NCBI RefSeq assembly: GCF_042653765.1
Contig: NZ_JBHSEZ010000004.1
Location: forward strand, 62,001 to 126,000
Length of the DNA: 64,000 nucleotides
Origin: Castellaniella denitrificans
Lineage (GTDB): Bacteria; Pseudomonadota; Gammaproteobacteria; Burkholderiales; Burkholderiaceae_B
Direction: 5' to 3'
This document shows positions 1-9,062 of this stretch, piece after piece; position 1 is the first letter of the stretch; every line of letters begins with the position of its first letter. A program made the position numbers and the translations under genes. The notes under the pieces are model-generated. The model ran no database searches, was not told the origin of the DNA, and was given only the letters and a program-made list of their open reading frames with translations.

Positions 1-2279
1 TTGTTGGCATCGACCACGGTCAGCGCGGTCATGTTGACGATCCGCCGCACGGTGGAACTGGAAGTCAGGATGTGCACCGGGGCGTTGGCGCCCAGCAGGA
101 ACGGCCCCACCGCCACATTGCCGCCCGCCGCCGTCTTGAGCAGGTTGTAGGCGATGTTGCCGGCATCCACGCTGGGGCAGATCAGCAGGTTGGCCTCGCC
201 GTGCAGGGTGGTGGACGGCAGGATGCGCTCGCGCAGCGCCGGGTCCAGGGCGCAGTCGCCGTGCATCTCGCCGTCGATCTCCAGGCTGGGATCGCGCTCG
301 CGCACCAGGGCCAGGGCCTGACGCATTTTCTCGCCGGAGGACGAACTGCCGGTGCCGAAATTGGAGCGCGACAGCAGCGCGGCCTTGGGCTCGATGTTGA
401 GGCGGCGCATCTCGGCCGCCGCCATCAGGGTGATCTCGGCGATCTGGGCGGCGTCGGGATTATCGTTGACGTGCGTGTCCGCCAGCGCCAGGGTGCGCTC
501 TTCCAGGAGCAGGATGTTCATGGCGGCATAGGTGCGGGCGCCGGGCTGCAGCCCCAGGACCTCGTCGACGAAGCGCAGGTGGTTGCCGTAGGACCCCACG
601 GTGCCGCAGATCATGCCGTCGGCGTCGCCCAGGCGCACCATCATGGCGCCGATCAGGGTCAGGCGGCGGCGCATTTCGACGCGCGCCATTTCCTTGGTGA
701 TGCCCCGGCGGCACATCAGTTCCCAGTACGTGTTCCAGTACTTGTGGAAGCGCTCGTCGTGCTCGGGGTTGGTGACCTCGACGTCGACCCCCAGGCGGAT
801 GCGCAGGCCGTATTTCTCGATGCGGTCGGCCAGCACGGCGGGGCGGCCGATGAGGATGGGCTTGGCCAGGCGCTCGTCCACGACGATCTGCACGGCGCGC
901 AGCACACGCTCGTCCTCGCCCTCGGCGAACACGATGCGCGCCTTGCCGCCCTCGCGGATCATGGCGCGCGCCGCCGAGAACAGCGGCTTCATGAAGGCGC
1001 CGGAATGGTAGACGAACTGCTCCAGCTGGCCCGCGTAGCCTTCCAGGTCGGCCAGGGGCCGGGTGGCCACGCCATCGTCCATGGCGGCCTTCGCCACGGC
1101 GGGCGAAATGCGCACGATCAGGCGCGGGTCGAAGGGCTTGGGAATGAAGTAGTTGGAGCCGAAGGACACGTCGTACAGGCCGTAGGCGGCCGCCACGATG
1201 TCGTTCTGCTCTTCCCGGGCCAGCTTGCAGATTGCCATGACGGCGGCCTTTTCCATGCCGCGCGTGATGGTGGTCGCCCCCACGTCCAGCGCCCCGCGGA
1301 AGATGTACGGGAAGCACAGCACGTTGTTGACCTGATTGGGAAAGTCCGACCGTCCGGTGGCGATCACGGCGTCGGGCCGCACCGTCAGCGCGTCGGCCGG
1401 CAGGATTTCGGGATTGGGGTTGGCCAGCGCCAGCACCAGCGGGCGCTCGGCCATTTTCTCGACCATGTGGGGCTTGAGCACGCCGCCGGCCGACAGGCCC
1501 AGGAACACGTCGGCCCCGCCGATGATGTCGTCAAGCGTGCGCGCGTCGGTCTTCTGCGCGAAACGGGCCTTCTTTTCGTCCATCAGGACCGTGCGGCCCT
1601 CGTAGACCACGCCCTCGATGTCGGACACCCAGATGTGCTCCAGGGGCAGGCCCATGTCCATCATCAGTTCCAGGCAGCCCAGCGCCGCCGCGCCCGCGCC
1701 GGAGACCACGACCTTGACCTTGGAGACGTCCTTGCCGACGACTTCCAGCCCGTTGATGAAGGCCGCGGTCACGCAGATGGCGGTGCCGTGCTGGTCGTCG
1801 TGGAAGACGGGGATGTTCATGCGCTCGCGCAGCTTCTGTTCGACGTAGAAGCATTCCGGCGCCTTGATGTCTTCGAGGTTGATGCCGCCGAAGGTGGGTT
1901 CCAGGCCCGCGATGATGTCCACCAGCTTGTCCGGATCCTGCTCGTTGATCTCGATGTCGAAGACGTCCAGGCCGGAGAATTTCTTGAACAGCACGGCCTT
2001 GCCTTCCATCACGGGCTTGGACGCCAGGGGGCCGATATTGCCCAGCCCCAGCACGGCCGTGCCGTTGGTGATGACGCCGACCAGGTTGCCGCGCCCCGTG
2101 TAGCGGAAGGCGTTGTGGCTGTCGGTGACGATTTCCTCGCACGCGGCGGCGACCCCTGGGGAATAGGCCAGGGCGAGATCCCGCTGGTTGGAGAGCTGTT
2201 TGGTGGGGGTGACCGAGATTTTCCCGGGACGGCCGTGCTCGTGATATTCGAGCGCCGCGGCGCGCAAGGATTCGTCCAT
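1..2279 (-). CDS. maeB: NADP-dependent malic enzyme, MaeB type (3' end cut by window edge)
   Basis: Converts malate to pyruvate, CO2 and NADPH in the cytoplasm. The N-terminal half carries the malic-enzyme and NAD-binding domains (DLALAYSPGVAAACEEI, FHDDQHGTA, VVSGAGAAALGCLELM, LALANPNPEI). The C-terminal half, from about residue 430, is a phosphotransacetylase-like domain (RIVFAEGEDERVLRA, FGTGSSSSGEKM), the hallmark of MaeB rather than MaeA. About 759 codons are visible, close to the usual family length, so only a few residues should be missing past position 1. The ATG at 2277-2279 starts the conserved MDESLRAAALEYH. In this family the phosphotransacetylase part is usually regulatory. The frame is intact. 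Confidence 0.95.
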   Translation of the reverse strand, partial: MDESLRAAALEYHEHGRPGKISVTPTKQLSNQRDLALAYSPGVAAACEEIVTDSHNAFRYTGRGNLVGVITNGTAVLGLGNIGPLASKPVMEGKAVLFKKFSGLDVFDIEINEQDPDKLVDIIAGLEPTFGGINLEDIKAPECFYVEQKLRERMNIPVFHDDQHGTAICVTAAFINGLEVVGKDVSKVKVVVSGAGAAALGCLELMMDMGLPLEHIWVSDIEGVVYEGRTVLMDEKKARFAQKTDARTLDDIIGGADVFLGLSAGGVLKPHMVEKMAERPLVLALANPNPEILPADALTVRPDAVIATGRSDFPNQVNNVLCFPYIFRGALDVGATTITRGMEKAAVMAICKLAREEQNDIVAAAYGLYDVSFGSNYFIPKPFDPRLIVRISPAVAKAAMDDGVATRPLADLEGYAGQLEQFVYHSGAFMKPLFSAARAMIREGGKARIVFAEGEDERVLRAVQIVVDERLAKPILIGRPAVLADRIEKYGLRIRLGVDVEVTNPEHDERFHKYWNTYWELMCRRGITKEMARVEMRRRLTLIGAMMVRLGDADGMICGTVGSYGNHLRFVDEVLGLQPGARTYAAMNILLLEERTLALADTHVNDNPDAAQIAEITLMAAAEMRRLNIEPKAALLSRSNFGTGSSSSGEKMRQALALVRERDPSLEIDGEMHGDCALDPALRERILPSTTLHGEANLLICPSVDAGNIAYNLLKTAAGGNVAVGPFLLGANAPVHILTSSSTVRRIVNMTALTVVDAN

Positions 2280-2389
2280 GGTGAGGCAGCCTTGATACGT
2301 AATGAGGAGGAGGGTGTGCTGCCAGCCATTCTAGCCGCTTGCGCCAGCCCGCGGTATGGCGCGGGGCGCATGCGGACCATATGGCGGAA

Positions 2390-3295
2390 TCAGAACCGCT
2401 GGCCCTGTTCCGGGAAGACGCCGTCGGGGTCGAACAGGGCGCGCACGGCGCGGTCCGTGTCCTCCCCCGCTTCGCCGGGACCCGGCCGGCGCCCATAGCG
2501 CAGTTCGTAGGGGCGCTCGGCCGGGCGTCCGGCGCGTTCGTCGAACACCAGCCATTCGACCCAGCCCAGCTCGCCGCCATGGCCCAGCAGCAGATGGGCC
2601 AGGTTGACGGTGCCGCCGGCCGCCGGCCGCAGGGCGTCCAGCCGGTAGCGCCCGTTCCACAGGCCGCCGGCCCGCAGGCCGTCGGCGGCCGGCGCCGAAG
2701 CGAGCTCGAACAGCCGGGGAATCATGCCCTGGACGCGCAGGTTGTCCAGCGGCTTGCGGTTGTCCACCCCGAAGGCGCCCAGGTTGGCCTGGGTGCCGTC
2801 GGCCAGCAGCACCAGCGCGTGCGCCAGGCCGCTGGCGGCCGTGTCGCCGAAATCCCAGTCGCAGCCGCGCCTGTCGGCCAGCCAGGCCGCCACCGTCAGG
2901 TGCGGCGGCTGGTCGCGGAACTGCGGCAACCCCGCCTGCTCCAGCTCGCCGATCAGGCAGCCGGGCTGCACGAACCAGCGCGGATCGTCCGGCCCCAGGC
3001 GCTCGCAGCGCGCCATCGCGGCCCCCGGCTCGACCCACAGCACGGGGCCGTCGTCCAGCCGCGCCGCCGACGGCACGCCGTCCAGGGCCAGCGTGACGCC
3101 GTGCTCCAGGCACAGGGACCGGGCGTGGTAGACGTCCTGCATGTGCCCCGGCACCAGCCGGGCGCTGCCCGCCTCCGTGGAGAAATCGTGCACCGTGCCC
3201 TGCGCGGTGCGGCGCAGGCGCGCCAGGAAGGTTTCCCAGGGGGATCGTTCCGTACGGCGGCCGACCAGGAATGCGCGGCGCGAAGGGGACTGCAT
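2390..3295 (-). CDS. Putative FAD-binding (GlcE-like) protein
   Basis: A 301-residue protein I do not recognise firmly. It begins with a Ser-Arg-Arg-Ala-Phe-Leu stretch (MQSPSRRAFLVGRRTE) resembling a twin-arginine motif but with no clear hydrophobic signal after it. The middle (LDDGPVLWVEPGAAMARCERL, then FGDTAASGLAHALVLLADG) resembles the FAD-binding segment of small flavoproteins related to the GlcE subunit of glycolate oxidase. This is inference from pattern. The C-terminus ends in a DPDGVFPEQGQRF-like tail typical of FAD-linked oxidases. It sits convergent with nothing and divergent from the aminotransferase at 3370, sharing about 74 bp of upstream DNA. A genuine flavin cofactor is unproven. 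Confidence 0.5.
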   Translation of the reverse strand: MQSPSRRAFLVGRRTERSPWETFLARLRRTAQGTVHDFSTEAGSARLVPGHMQDVYHARSLCLEHGVTLALDGVPSAARLDDGPVLWVEPGAAMARCERLGPDDPRWFVQPGCLIGELEQAGLPQFRDQPPHLTVAAWLADRRGCDWDFGDTAASGLAHALVLLADGTQANLGAFGVDNRKPLDNLRVQGMIPRLFELASAPAADGLRAGGLWNGRYRLDALRPAAGGTVNLAHLLLGHGGELGWVEWLVFDERAGRPAERPYELRYGRRPGPGEAGEDTDRAVRALFDPDGVFPEQGQRF

Positions 3296-3369
3296 GGCGG
3301 GGCTCCGGAGGCTGGGGACGACGGACTACAATCGGGCTTTCATTCCGAACAGCATTGCAGGGTTGCACG

Positions 3370-4533
3370 ATGGTCCGACTGGCCGACAGAACCGAACGCA
3401 CGGCGCCATTCTACGCCGTGGAAGTCCTGAAACAGGCCCAGGCCCTCGCGGCCCAGGGGCGCGACATCATCAGCCTGGGAATCGGCGAGCCCGACTTCAC
3501 CGCCCCCGCGCGCGTGCTGGAAACCCTGAACCGGGCGGCCGACGCCGGCCTGAGCGGCTACACCGCGCCCGCCGGCATCCCGGCGCTGCGCGAGGCCATC
3601 ACCCACTACTACCACACGCATTTCGGCGCGTCCGTGGACCCGGCCCGCGTCCTGGTCACCTCGGGCGCCTCGGGCGCCCTGCTGCTGGCGGCGATGGCCC
3701 TGGTCGATCCGGGCGACGAAGTCCTGATGCCCGACCCGTCCTACCCCGCCAACCGCAATTTCATCACCGCGGCCGGCGGCGTCACGCGCCTGGTGCCGAC
3801 CACGGCGGAACACCGCTACCAGCTGCGCCCGGAAGACATCGACGCCCATTGGGGGCCGGCCACGCGCGGCGTGCTGATCGCCTCGCCCAGCAACCCCACC
3901 GGCACCTCCATGCCGCGCGAGGCCCTGCGCGACCTGGTCGCCGCCGTACGCGCGCGCGACGGCTTCGTCATCCTGGACGAGATCTACCTGGGCCTGTACT
4001 ACGACGAGCCGCCGCGCAGCGGCCTGACGCTGGACGACGACCTGGTGGTCATCAACAGCTTCTCGAAATACTTCCACATGACGGGCTGGCGCCTGGGCTG
4101 GCTGATCGCGCCCGAGGCCATGATGCCCGCCCTGGAGCGCCTGGCCGCCAGCCTGGCGATCTGCGCCCCGGCGCTGGCCCAGCACGCGGCGCTGAGCTGC
4201 TTCGAGCCCGAGGTCATGCAGGTCTACGAACACCGGCGCCTGTCGTTCAAGGAACGCCGCGACTTCCTGCTGCCCGCCTTCGAGCGCCTGGGCCTGCGCG
4301 TGCCCGCCGCCCCGGACGGGGCCTTCTACATCTTTTCCGACATCCACGGCCTGGGGATGGACAGCGCGGAGTTCTGCCGCCGCCTGCTGCACGAGGCCGG
4401 GATCGCCGCGGTGCCGGGCCTGGACTTCGGCCAGGCCCACGCGAACCGCACCGTGCGCTTTTCCTATGCCACCGGCCTGGACCGCCTGCGCGAGGCCGTC
4501 GACCGGATGGCGGCGTTCCTGGAAAGCCGCTAG
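3370..4533 (+). CDS. Pyridoxal-phosphate aminotransferase, class I/II
   Basis: A 387-residue cytoplasmic aminotransferase of the aspartate aminotransferase fold. Visible motifs are the substrate loop SLGIGEPDF near residue 35, the cofactor-contact region ASPSNPTGT near 178, and the PLP-lysine motif SFSKYFHMTGWRLGW near 232, where the Lys forms the Schiff base. The C-terminal Arg region (NRTVRFSYAT) is also present. The ATG at 3370 places the start just before the conserved N-terminal helix; no strong Shine-Dalgarno sequence is seen. Substrate cannot be told from sequence. The family includes aspartate, alanine and glutamate aminotransferases. It is convergent with the lytic transglycosylase at 4543, with 9 bp between stop codons. 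Confidence 0.85.
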   Translation: MVRLADRTERTAPFYAVEVLKQAQALAAQGRDIISLGIGEPDFTAPARVLETLNRAADAGLSGYTAPAGIPALREAITHYYHTHFGASVDPARVLVTSGASGALLLAAMALVDPGDEVLMPDPSYPANRNFITAAGGVTRLVPTTAEHRYQLRPEDIDAHWGPATRGVLIASPSNPTGTSMPREALRDLVAAVRARDGFVILDEIYLGLYYDEPPRSGLTLDDDLVVINSFSKYFHMTGWRLGWLIAPEAMMPALERLAASLAICAPALAQHAALSCFEPEVMQVYEHRRLSFKERRDFLLPAFERLGLRVPAAPDGAFYIFSDIHGLGMDSAEFCRRLLHEAGIAAVPGLDFGQAHANRTVRFSYATGLDRLREAVDRMAAFLESR

Positions 4534-4542
4534 CGCCGGGGC

Positions 4543-5439
4543 TCAGTCCTTGGGCGGGATACCCGAAGCCAGGGCGATGCGGCGGCGTTCCGCCAGCACC
4601 CGGGCGCCGTAGCCGCCGTCACTCGGGCCGGTCGCGCCGACATAACAGGCCAGGCCGCCCTCGAGGCCGCCCCGCCGGCGGATGCAGTCCGCCAGGATCT
4701 GCGCCCCGACCCGGATGTTGACCACCGGATCGAAGGCCGCCGCCGCGCCGCCGCTGGGCCGCAGCTTGGCCCGGTGCACGCTGGCCATGACCTGCATCAA
4801 GCCCTGGGCGCCCACGGCGCTCTCGACAAAGGGGTTGTAGCGCGATTCGATGGCAATCACGGCCAGCAGCAACTGCGGGTCCAGCTTCTGCTCGCGCCCC
4901 ACCTCGAACGCCGTCCGGATCAGGGCACCCGCCACGCTGCTGGCGATGCGGTACTTGCGCGCCAGGTAGCTGCGCAAGGCATGCGCCTGGGCCTGGGTCA
5001 CGCCCTGGATGGGCTGGTCGCGCAGGCTGGCGGCCATGGCGCTGGCGAAGCTCAGGCGTCCGGTCCCGGCGCCGTCGGGCGGTTCCGCCTGCGCCGCCGC
5101 CTGTTCCGTGCCCGCGGCCGCCTCGTCGGCGCCGCCACCGGCCGGATTGGCGGGCGGCGCGGCGCCCTCGTCGGGTGCCTGGGCCGCCTGCGGCAGCGAC
5201 CAGTCCGACACTTCGCCCTCGTCGTCGGTCCCATAGCCGGCCCCGTCGGCCTGGAACATCGCCAGGACGACCTCGTGCAGCTGCTGCGACTGCTGGCGCA
5301 TGGACGGCAGCACCAGGCTCAGGCCCAGCGTGGTGAGCACGGCCAGCCCCAGGTAGATGGCGCTGACGTGGACGAACTCGCCGACGGGCCTCAGCACGGC
5401 GAGCACGCCCCGCCTCAGCCGTTCAGGAACGGACCGCAT
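4543..5439 (-). CDS. Membrane-anchored lytic transglycosylase (SLT domain)
   Basis: A 298-residue peptidoglycan lytic transglycosylase. A hydrophobic segment near residues 24-46 (YLGLAVLTTLGLSLVL) gives an inner-membrane anchor. A low-complexity Ala/Glu/Gly/Pro linker (about 65-125) follows, then the SLT catalytic domain with LLLAVIAIESRYNPFVES near residue 190-207, where the Glu of the ES pair is the catalytic acid. After it come AVGAQGLMQVM and a CYVGATG-like substrate groove motif. The start ATG at 5437-5439 has an excellent ribosome-binding site (GGAGG, 5445-5449). The likely role is cleavage of MurNAc-GlcNAc bonds in the periplasm. It is divergent from ubiD, with 80 bp between the starts. 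Confidence 0.88.
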   Translation of the reverse strand: MRSVPERLRRGVLAVLRPVGEFVHVSAIYLGLAVLTTLGLSLVLPSMRQQSQQLHEVVLAMFQADGAGYGTDDEGEVSDWSLPQAAQAPDEGAAPPANPAGGGADEAAAGTEQAAAQAEPPDGAGTGRLSFASAMAASLRDQPIQGVTQAQAHALRSYLARKYRIASSVAGALIRTAFEVGREQKLDPQLLLAVIAIESRYNPFVESAVGAQGLMQVMASVHRAKLRPSGGAAAAFDPVVNIRVGAQILADCIRRRGGLEGGLACYVGATGPSDGGYGARVLAERRRIALASGIPPKD

Positions 5440-5519
5440 GGGCACCTCCGGAAACCGCCCGGACTGGGGGAATGGTAATCTTTGGCACGACGCCACTGTA
5501 ACCGATCGACGATACTGCC

Positions 5520-7064
5520 GTGAAATACCGCGACCTCCGGGACTTCATCGCCCAACTGGAACGCCAGGGCCAGCTCAAGCGCATCGCGCACCCCGTTTCC
5601 ACCGCCCTGGAAATGACCGAAATCAGCGACCGGGTCCTGCGGGCCGCCGGCCCCGCCCTGCTGTTCGAACACCCGGAGCACGCCGGACGCCCCTGCGGCA
5701 CCCCGGTGCTGACCAATCTGTTCGGCACCCCGCGGCGCGTCGCCTGGGGCATGGGCGCCGAGGACGTCTCCGCCCTGCGCGAGACCGGCGAACTGCTGGC
5801 CTCGCTGCGCGAGCCCGCGCCGCCCCAGGGCATGCGCGACGCCCTGTCGAAAGTCTCCATGCTGAAGTCGGCCCTGTGGGACATGAACCCCCGGCAGATG
5901 CGCGCCCCGCCCTGCCAGGAAGTCGTCATCGAGGCCGGCGACGTGGACCTGGACGCGCTGCCCCTGCAAAGCTGCTGGCCGGGCGACGTCGCCCCGCTGC
6001 TGACCTGGGGCCTGGTCATCACGCGCGGCCCGCGCGCGCGCCGCCAGAACCTGGGCATCTACCGCCAGCAGCTGATCGGCCGCAACAAGCTCATCATGCG
6101 CTGGCTGTCGCACCGCGGCGGCGCATTGGATTTCCGCGATCATTGCCTGGCCCATCCCGGCGAGCCCTTCCCGATCGCGGTGGCGCTGGGCGCCGATCCC
6201 GCCACCACCCTGGCGGCCGTCACTCCCATCCCCGACAGCCTGTCGGAATACCAGTTCGCCGGCCTGCTGCGCGGCTCCCGCACCGAACTCGCGCCCGCGC
6301 TGGGCAGCGGCCTGTCGGTGCCCGCCCATGCCGAAATCATCCTCGAAGGACACATCCTGCCGGCCTCCGACCCGCGCGCACGGCACCCCGACGTGCCCGA
6401 GGGCGTCGCCCCGCCGCCGGACACCGGCTACGAGATGGCCCTGGAAGGCCCCTATGGCGACCACACCGGCTACTACAACGAACAGGACTGGTTCCCGGTC
6501 TTCACGGTGGAACGCATCACCCACCGGCGCAACCCCATCTACCACAGCACCTACACCGGCAAGCCGCCCGACGAGCCCGCCGTCCTGGGCGTGGCCCTGA
6601 ACGAAGTCTTCGTGCCCCTGCTCAAGCGCCAGTTCCCGGAAATCGTCGATTTCCACCTGCCGCCCGAAGGCTGCAGCTACCGCCTGGCCGTCGTGTCCAT
6701 CCGCAAGCAGTACCCCGGCCACGCCAAGCGCATCCTGTTCGGCCTGTGGAGCGTGCTGCGCCAGTTCATGTACACCAAGTTCATCGTGGTGGTGGACGAG
6801 GACATCGATCCCCGGCAATGGTCCGAGGTCATCTGGGCCATGACCACGCGCATGGATCCGGTGCGCGACACCCTGCTGGTGGACAACACGCCGATCGACT
6901 ACCTGGACTTCGCCTCGCCCGTCTCCGGGCTGGGGGGCAAGATGGGGCTGGACGCGACCAACAAGTGGCCGGGCGAAACCCAGCGCGAATGGGGCCGGCC
7001 GATCAGCATGACGCCCGAGGTCAAGGCGCGCGTGGACGCGATGTGGGGGAAACTGGGGTTGTAG
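5520..7064 (+). CDS. ubiD: UbiD family decarboxylase (3-octaprenyl-4-hydroxybenzoate carboxy-lyase)
   Basis: A 514-residue prenylated-FMN-dependent decarboxylase. The N-terminus (MKYRDLRDFIAQLERQGQLKRI, GPALLFE, NLFGTPRRVAWGMG) closely follows characterised UbiD proteins of ubiquinone synthesis, which remove the carboxyl group of 3-polyprenyl-4-hydroxybenzoate. Other family signatures are LGIYRQQLIGRNKLIMRW, GGSRT-like and EGPYGDHTGYY. The start is GTG at 5520. No ubiX (the flavin prenyltransferase that makes the cofactor) is in the window. A role in ubiquinone synthesis is inferred from length and similarity. The gene is followed by a 9-bp-stem hairpin at 7064-7085 that lacks a T-run. Confidence 0.93.
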   Translation: MKYRDLRDFIAQLERQGQLKRIAHPVSTALEMTEISDRVLRAAGPALLFEHPEHAGRPCGTPVLTNLFGTPRRVAWGMGAEDVSALRETGELLASLREPAPPQGMRDALSKVSMLKSALWDMNPRQMRAPPCQEVVIEAGDVDLDALPLQSCWPGDVAPLLTWGLVITRGPRARRQNLGIYRQQLIGRNKLIMRWLSHRGGALDFRDHCLAHPGEPFPIAVALGADPATTLAAVTPIPDSLSEYQFAGLLRGSRTELAPALGSGLSVPAHAEIILEGHILPASDPRARHPDVPEGVAPPPDTGYEMALEGPYGDHTGYYNEQDWFPVFTVERITHRRNPIYHSTYTGKPPDEPAVLGVALNEVFVPLLKRQFPEIVDFHLPPEGCSYRLAVVSIRKQYPGHAKRILFGLWSVLRQFMYTKFIVVVDEDIDPRQWSEVIWAMTTRMDPVRDTLLVDNTPIDYLDFASPVSGLGGKMGLDATNKWPGETQREWGRPISMTPEVKARVDAMWGKLGL

Positions 7065-7115
7065 GCCAGTCCGCGGGGACTGGCCCATGACCGGGTTCGT
7101 CCCGGCGGTAAAAAT

Positions 7116-7472
7116 TCAGGCGTCCGCGTCGCGGTGCCGGCGCTTGCCTAGCCAGACCAGGCCGGCGATCAGGGCGGTCTTCAGGGCGATGCCGCGCCGA
7201 TGGGGGTTGGACACCACCGAGGTCAGCAGCGACAGCAGGACTGGATAGCGGCGCAGCGCCCGCAGCCCGCCGCCCAGCCAGCCCAGTCCGACCGCGCCCA
7301 GGCGGTCGCGCGCCTGGGCGGCCAGGGCTTCGGGCCGTAATTCGCCAGCCAGCCGGCAGGCGCCGCGCCGGACGGCCAAGCGCTCGTAGCCAGCGCGCAT
7401 GCGCAGCAGCTCGATGCGCAGGCGGCGGTCGGCCGCGGTCGAACGACCGGAACGGTCGTCGGGCGCGCTCAT
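7116..7472 (-). CDS. Small membrane-associated protein, YqjK-like position
   Basis: A 118-residue basic protein. The N-terminal half is rich in Arg and Leu heptad-like spacing (RLRIELLRMRAGYERLAVRRGA), and a moderately hydrophobic stretch (ALKTALIAGLVWLGKRR) lies near the C-terminus. It is the last gene of a three-gene unit behind a YqjE-like and a DUF883/YqjD-like gene. Its ATG overlaps the stop of the previous gene by 4 bp, so translation is probably coupled. In enterobacteria yqjD-yqjE-yqjK form a stress-induced membrane operon. I assign the YqjK role by position, size and composition only. Confidence 0.6.
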   Translation of the reverse strand: MSAPDDRSGRSTAADRRLRIELLRMRAGYERLAVRRGACRLAGELRPEALAAQARDRLGAVGLGWLGGGLRALRRYPVLLSLLTSVVSNPHRRGIALKTALIAGLVWLGKRRHRDADA

Positions 7473-7927
7473 GGCACATCCTCCGGAATCGGATCATCCT
7501 GCGGGGCGGACGAAGCGGCTGGCCGGACCGCCGGATCGCCGCCGCGCACCGCGGGTTCCGCCGTGCCGGCCAGCGCCCGGGCATCCTCGCGCAGCACCTC
7601 GGCCGTCACGGCGAACGGATCGGGATCCTGCCTCAGGCGGCGGACCAGCCAGCAGGCCAGGCCGGCGCCCAGCGCCGCGTACAGCAGCGCCAGCAGGCCC
7701 AGGGCCAGGAAGCGGTATTCGGTGGGCCAGAAGTACAGGGCCAGGGCCAGCGTGGCCACCAGCAGCGCCAGCAACAGGAAGACCGCCGCCGCCAGCAGCG
7801 CCGCCAGGCGGCCCAGCAGGCGCTCGCCGGCGTCCCGGGCTTCCAGCCCGAAGAGCTCCAGGCGCGTGCCGCCCAGGGCCGCCAACTGGGCGGCCAGGTC
7901 GGAGAACGCGCGGCCGAGCGGTCCCAT
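7469..7927 (-). CDS. YqjE-like / phage-holin-superfamily (PF07332-type) membrane protein
   Basis: A 152-residue integral membrane protein with two adjacent hydrophobic segments: about residues 41-66 (LAALLAAAVFLLLALLVATLAL) and 72-97 (FLALGLLALLYAALGAGLACWL). They are preceded by an amphipathic helix LAAQLAALGGTRLELFGLEA, typical of the YqjE/'phage holin family' proteins common in proteobacterial chromosomes. The family name is historical: these are not prophage lysis genes here. The C-terminal tail is acidic, Pro- and Ala-rich and cytoplasmic. It lies 5 bp after the DUF883 gene and overlaps the next gene by 4 bp, so the three are co-transcribed. A function in membrane stress is inferred. Confidence 0.78.
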   Translation of the reverse strand: MGPLGRAFSDLAAQLAALGGTRLELFGLEARDAGERLLGRLAALLAAAVFLLLALLVATLALALYFWPTEYRFLALGLLALLYAALGAGLACWLVRRLRQDPDPFAVTAEVLREDARALAGTAEPAVRGGDPAVRPAASSAPQDDPIPEDVP

Positions 7928-7932
7928 CAGGA

Positions 7933-8256
7933 TCAGCGGCGGGACAGCAGCGCGCCCAGCAGCAGGCCGGCCACCCCGGCGATCCCGACGGCCTTCCAGG
8001 GGTTGGACTGGACGTATTCGTCGGTGTCATGCACGACCCTGCGCCCCTGCTCCAGCAGGTTGGCCTGGGTTTCGGACAGGGCCTCGCGTCCCTGGTCCAG
8101 CGCCTTCAGCGCCCGGGAGCGCAGGTCGGCGGCCTTGTCCCCGGTGGCTTCGGCGGCTTCGCGCAGGAGCTTCTCGGCCTGGTCCAGGCTGGACTTCAGG
8201 TCTTCGATCAACGCGTCCCCCGCGGATTGCGTGGCGATTTGCTTGCGAGTGGCCAT
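7933..8256 (-). CDS. DUF883 family membrane protein (YqjD/ElaB-like)
   Basis: A 107-residue protein with the classic DUF883 layout. A long amphipathic helix fills residues 15-75 (LIEDLKSSLDQAEKLLREAAE, ALKALDQGREALSETQANLL). It is followed by the signature DEYVQSNPWKAVGIAGVAGLLLGALLSRR, a single C-terminal transmembrane tail with a glycine-zipper look. YqjD and ElaB of E. coli bind ribosomes and tail-anchor to the inner membrane in stationary phase. That biology is from the family and not shown here. It is the first gene of the minus-strand trio 8256-7116. Its upstream region 8257-8373 separates it from upp. Confidence 0.85.
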   Translation of the reverse strand: MATRKQIATQSAGDALIEDLKSSLDQAEKLLREAAEATGDKAADLRSRALKALDQGREALSETQANLLEQGRRVVHDTDEYVQSNPWKAVGIAGVAGLLLGALLSRR

Positions 8257-8373
8257 GAACGGCTCCTGTGAAAAGGGAATGAAGAACCTTCATCCTACCT
8301 TAGCGGGGAAAACCCGATGTATCAAAACATGAGAAAGCTGACGGAAATCAAGGAGAAAACCGGCCGCGCAGCG

Positions 8374-9012
8374 TCAATCCGTCTTTTGCCGCGTGCCGAA
8401 GATGCGGTCGCCGGCGTCGCCCAGACCGGGGATGATGTAGCCGTTCTCGTTCAGGTGGTCGTCGATGGAGGCGGTGTAGATGTGCACGTCCGGATGGGCA
8501 CGCTCGACGGCGGCGATGCCCTCGGGGGCGGCCACCAGCACCAGGGCGCGCACGGTGCGGGCGCCGGCCTGCTTGAGCATGTCGATCGTGGCCACCATGG
8601 AACCACCCGTGGCCAGCATGGGATCGACGATCAGCGCCAGGCGCTGGTCCAGTTGCCCGACGAGTTTTTCCAGGTAGGGCTGGGCCTGCAGGGTTTCCTC
8701 GTTGCGCGCGATGCCCACCGCGCTGACCTTGGCGCCCGGGATCAGCGTGAGCACGCCGTCCAGCATGCCGATGCCGGCGCGCAGGATGGGCACCACGGTG
8801 ACCTTCTTGCCGGCCAGCTTCTCGACGTCGACCTCGCCCGCCCAGCCGGCGATGCGCGCGGGTTCCAGCGGCAGGTCCTTGGTGGCCTCGTAGGTCAGCA
8901 GGGCGCCGATTTCCTGGGCCATCTCGCGGAAATTCTTGGTGCTGAGGTCCGCCCGCCGCATCAGGCCCAGCTTGTGGCGGATCAGGGGGTGGCGGATTTC
9001 ATGGATGGGCAT
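8374..9012 (-). CDS. upp: Uracil phosphoribosyltransferase
   Basis: A 212-residue pyrimidine-salvage enzyme making UMP from uracil and PRPP. The start MPIHEIRHPLIRHKLGLMR is the standard family N-terminus. The PRPP-binding loop is LALIVDPMLATGGSMVATID near residues 127-146. The uracil-binding C-terminus has IDDHLNENGYIIPGLGDAGDRIFG. Length is normal for Upp. The ATG is at 9010-9012. The 50 bp up to the thiolase stop at 9063 carry no obvious terminator, so read-through from the long upstream operon is possible although the function is unrelated. Confidence 0.97.
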   Translation of the reverse strand: MPIHEIRHPLIRHKLGLMRRADLSTKNFREMAQEIGALLTYEATKDLPLEPARIAGWAGEVDVEKLAGKKVTVVPILRAGIGMLDGVLTLIPGAKVSAVGIARNEETLQAQPYLEKLVGQLDQRLALIVDPMLATGGSMVATIDMLKQAGARTVRALVLVAAPEGIAAVERAHPDVHIYTASIDDHLNENGYIIPGLGDAGDRIFGTRQKTD

Positions 9013-9062
9013 GGCGGCTCGGTCGTCGAGGACAGGTTGGGGTGCAGTGTAACTCGCCGCGC

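Noticed and set aside
72..2498. Long open frame on the plus strand opposite the malic enzyme gene
   Set aside because: His/Gly/Ala/Gln-rich composition typical of an antisense shadow in GC-rich DNA; the minus strand encodes a well-conserved enzyme.
7064..7085. GGCCAGTCC/GGACTGGCC hairpin after ubiD as a terminator
   Set aside because: Good stem but no T-run on either strand; left as a note in the ubiD entry.
7469..7927. 'Phage holin' similarity as evidence of a second prophage
   Set aside because: The YqjE-type family is chromosomal in many proteobacteria and its neighbours are DUF883/YqjK-like, with no phage genes around.
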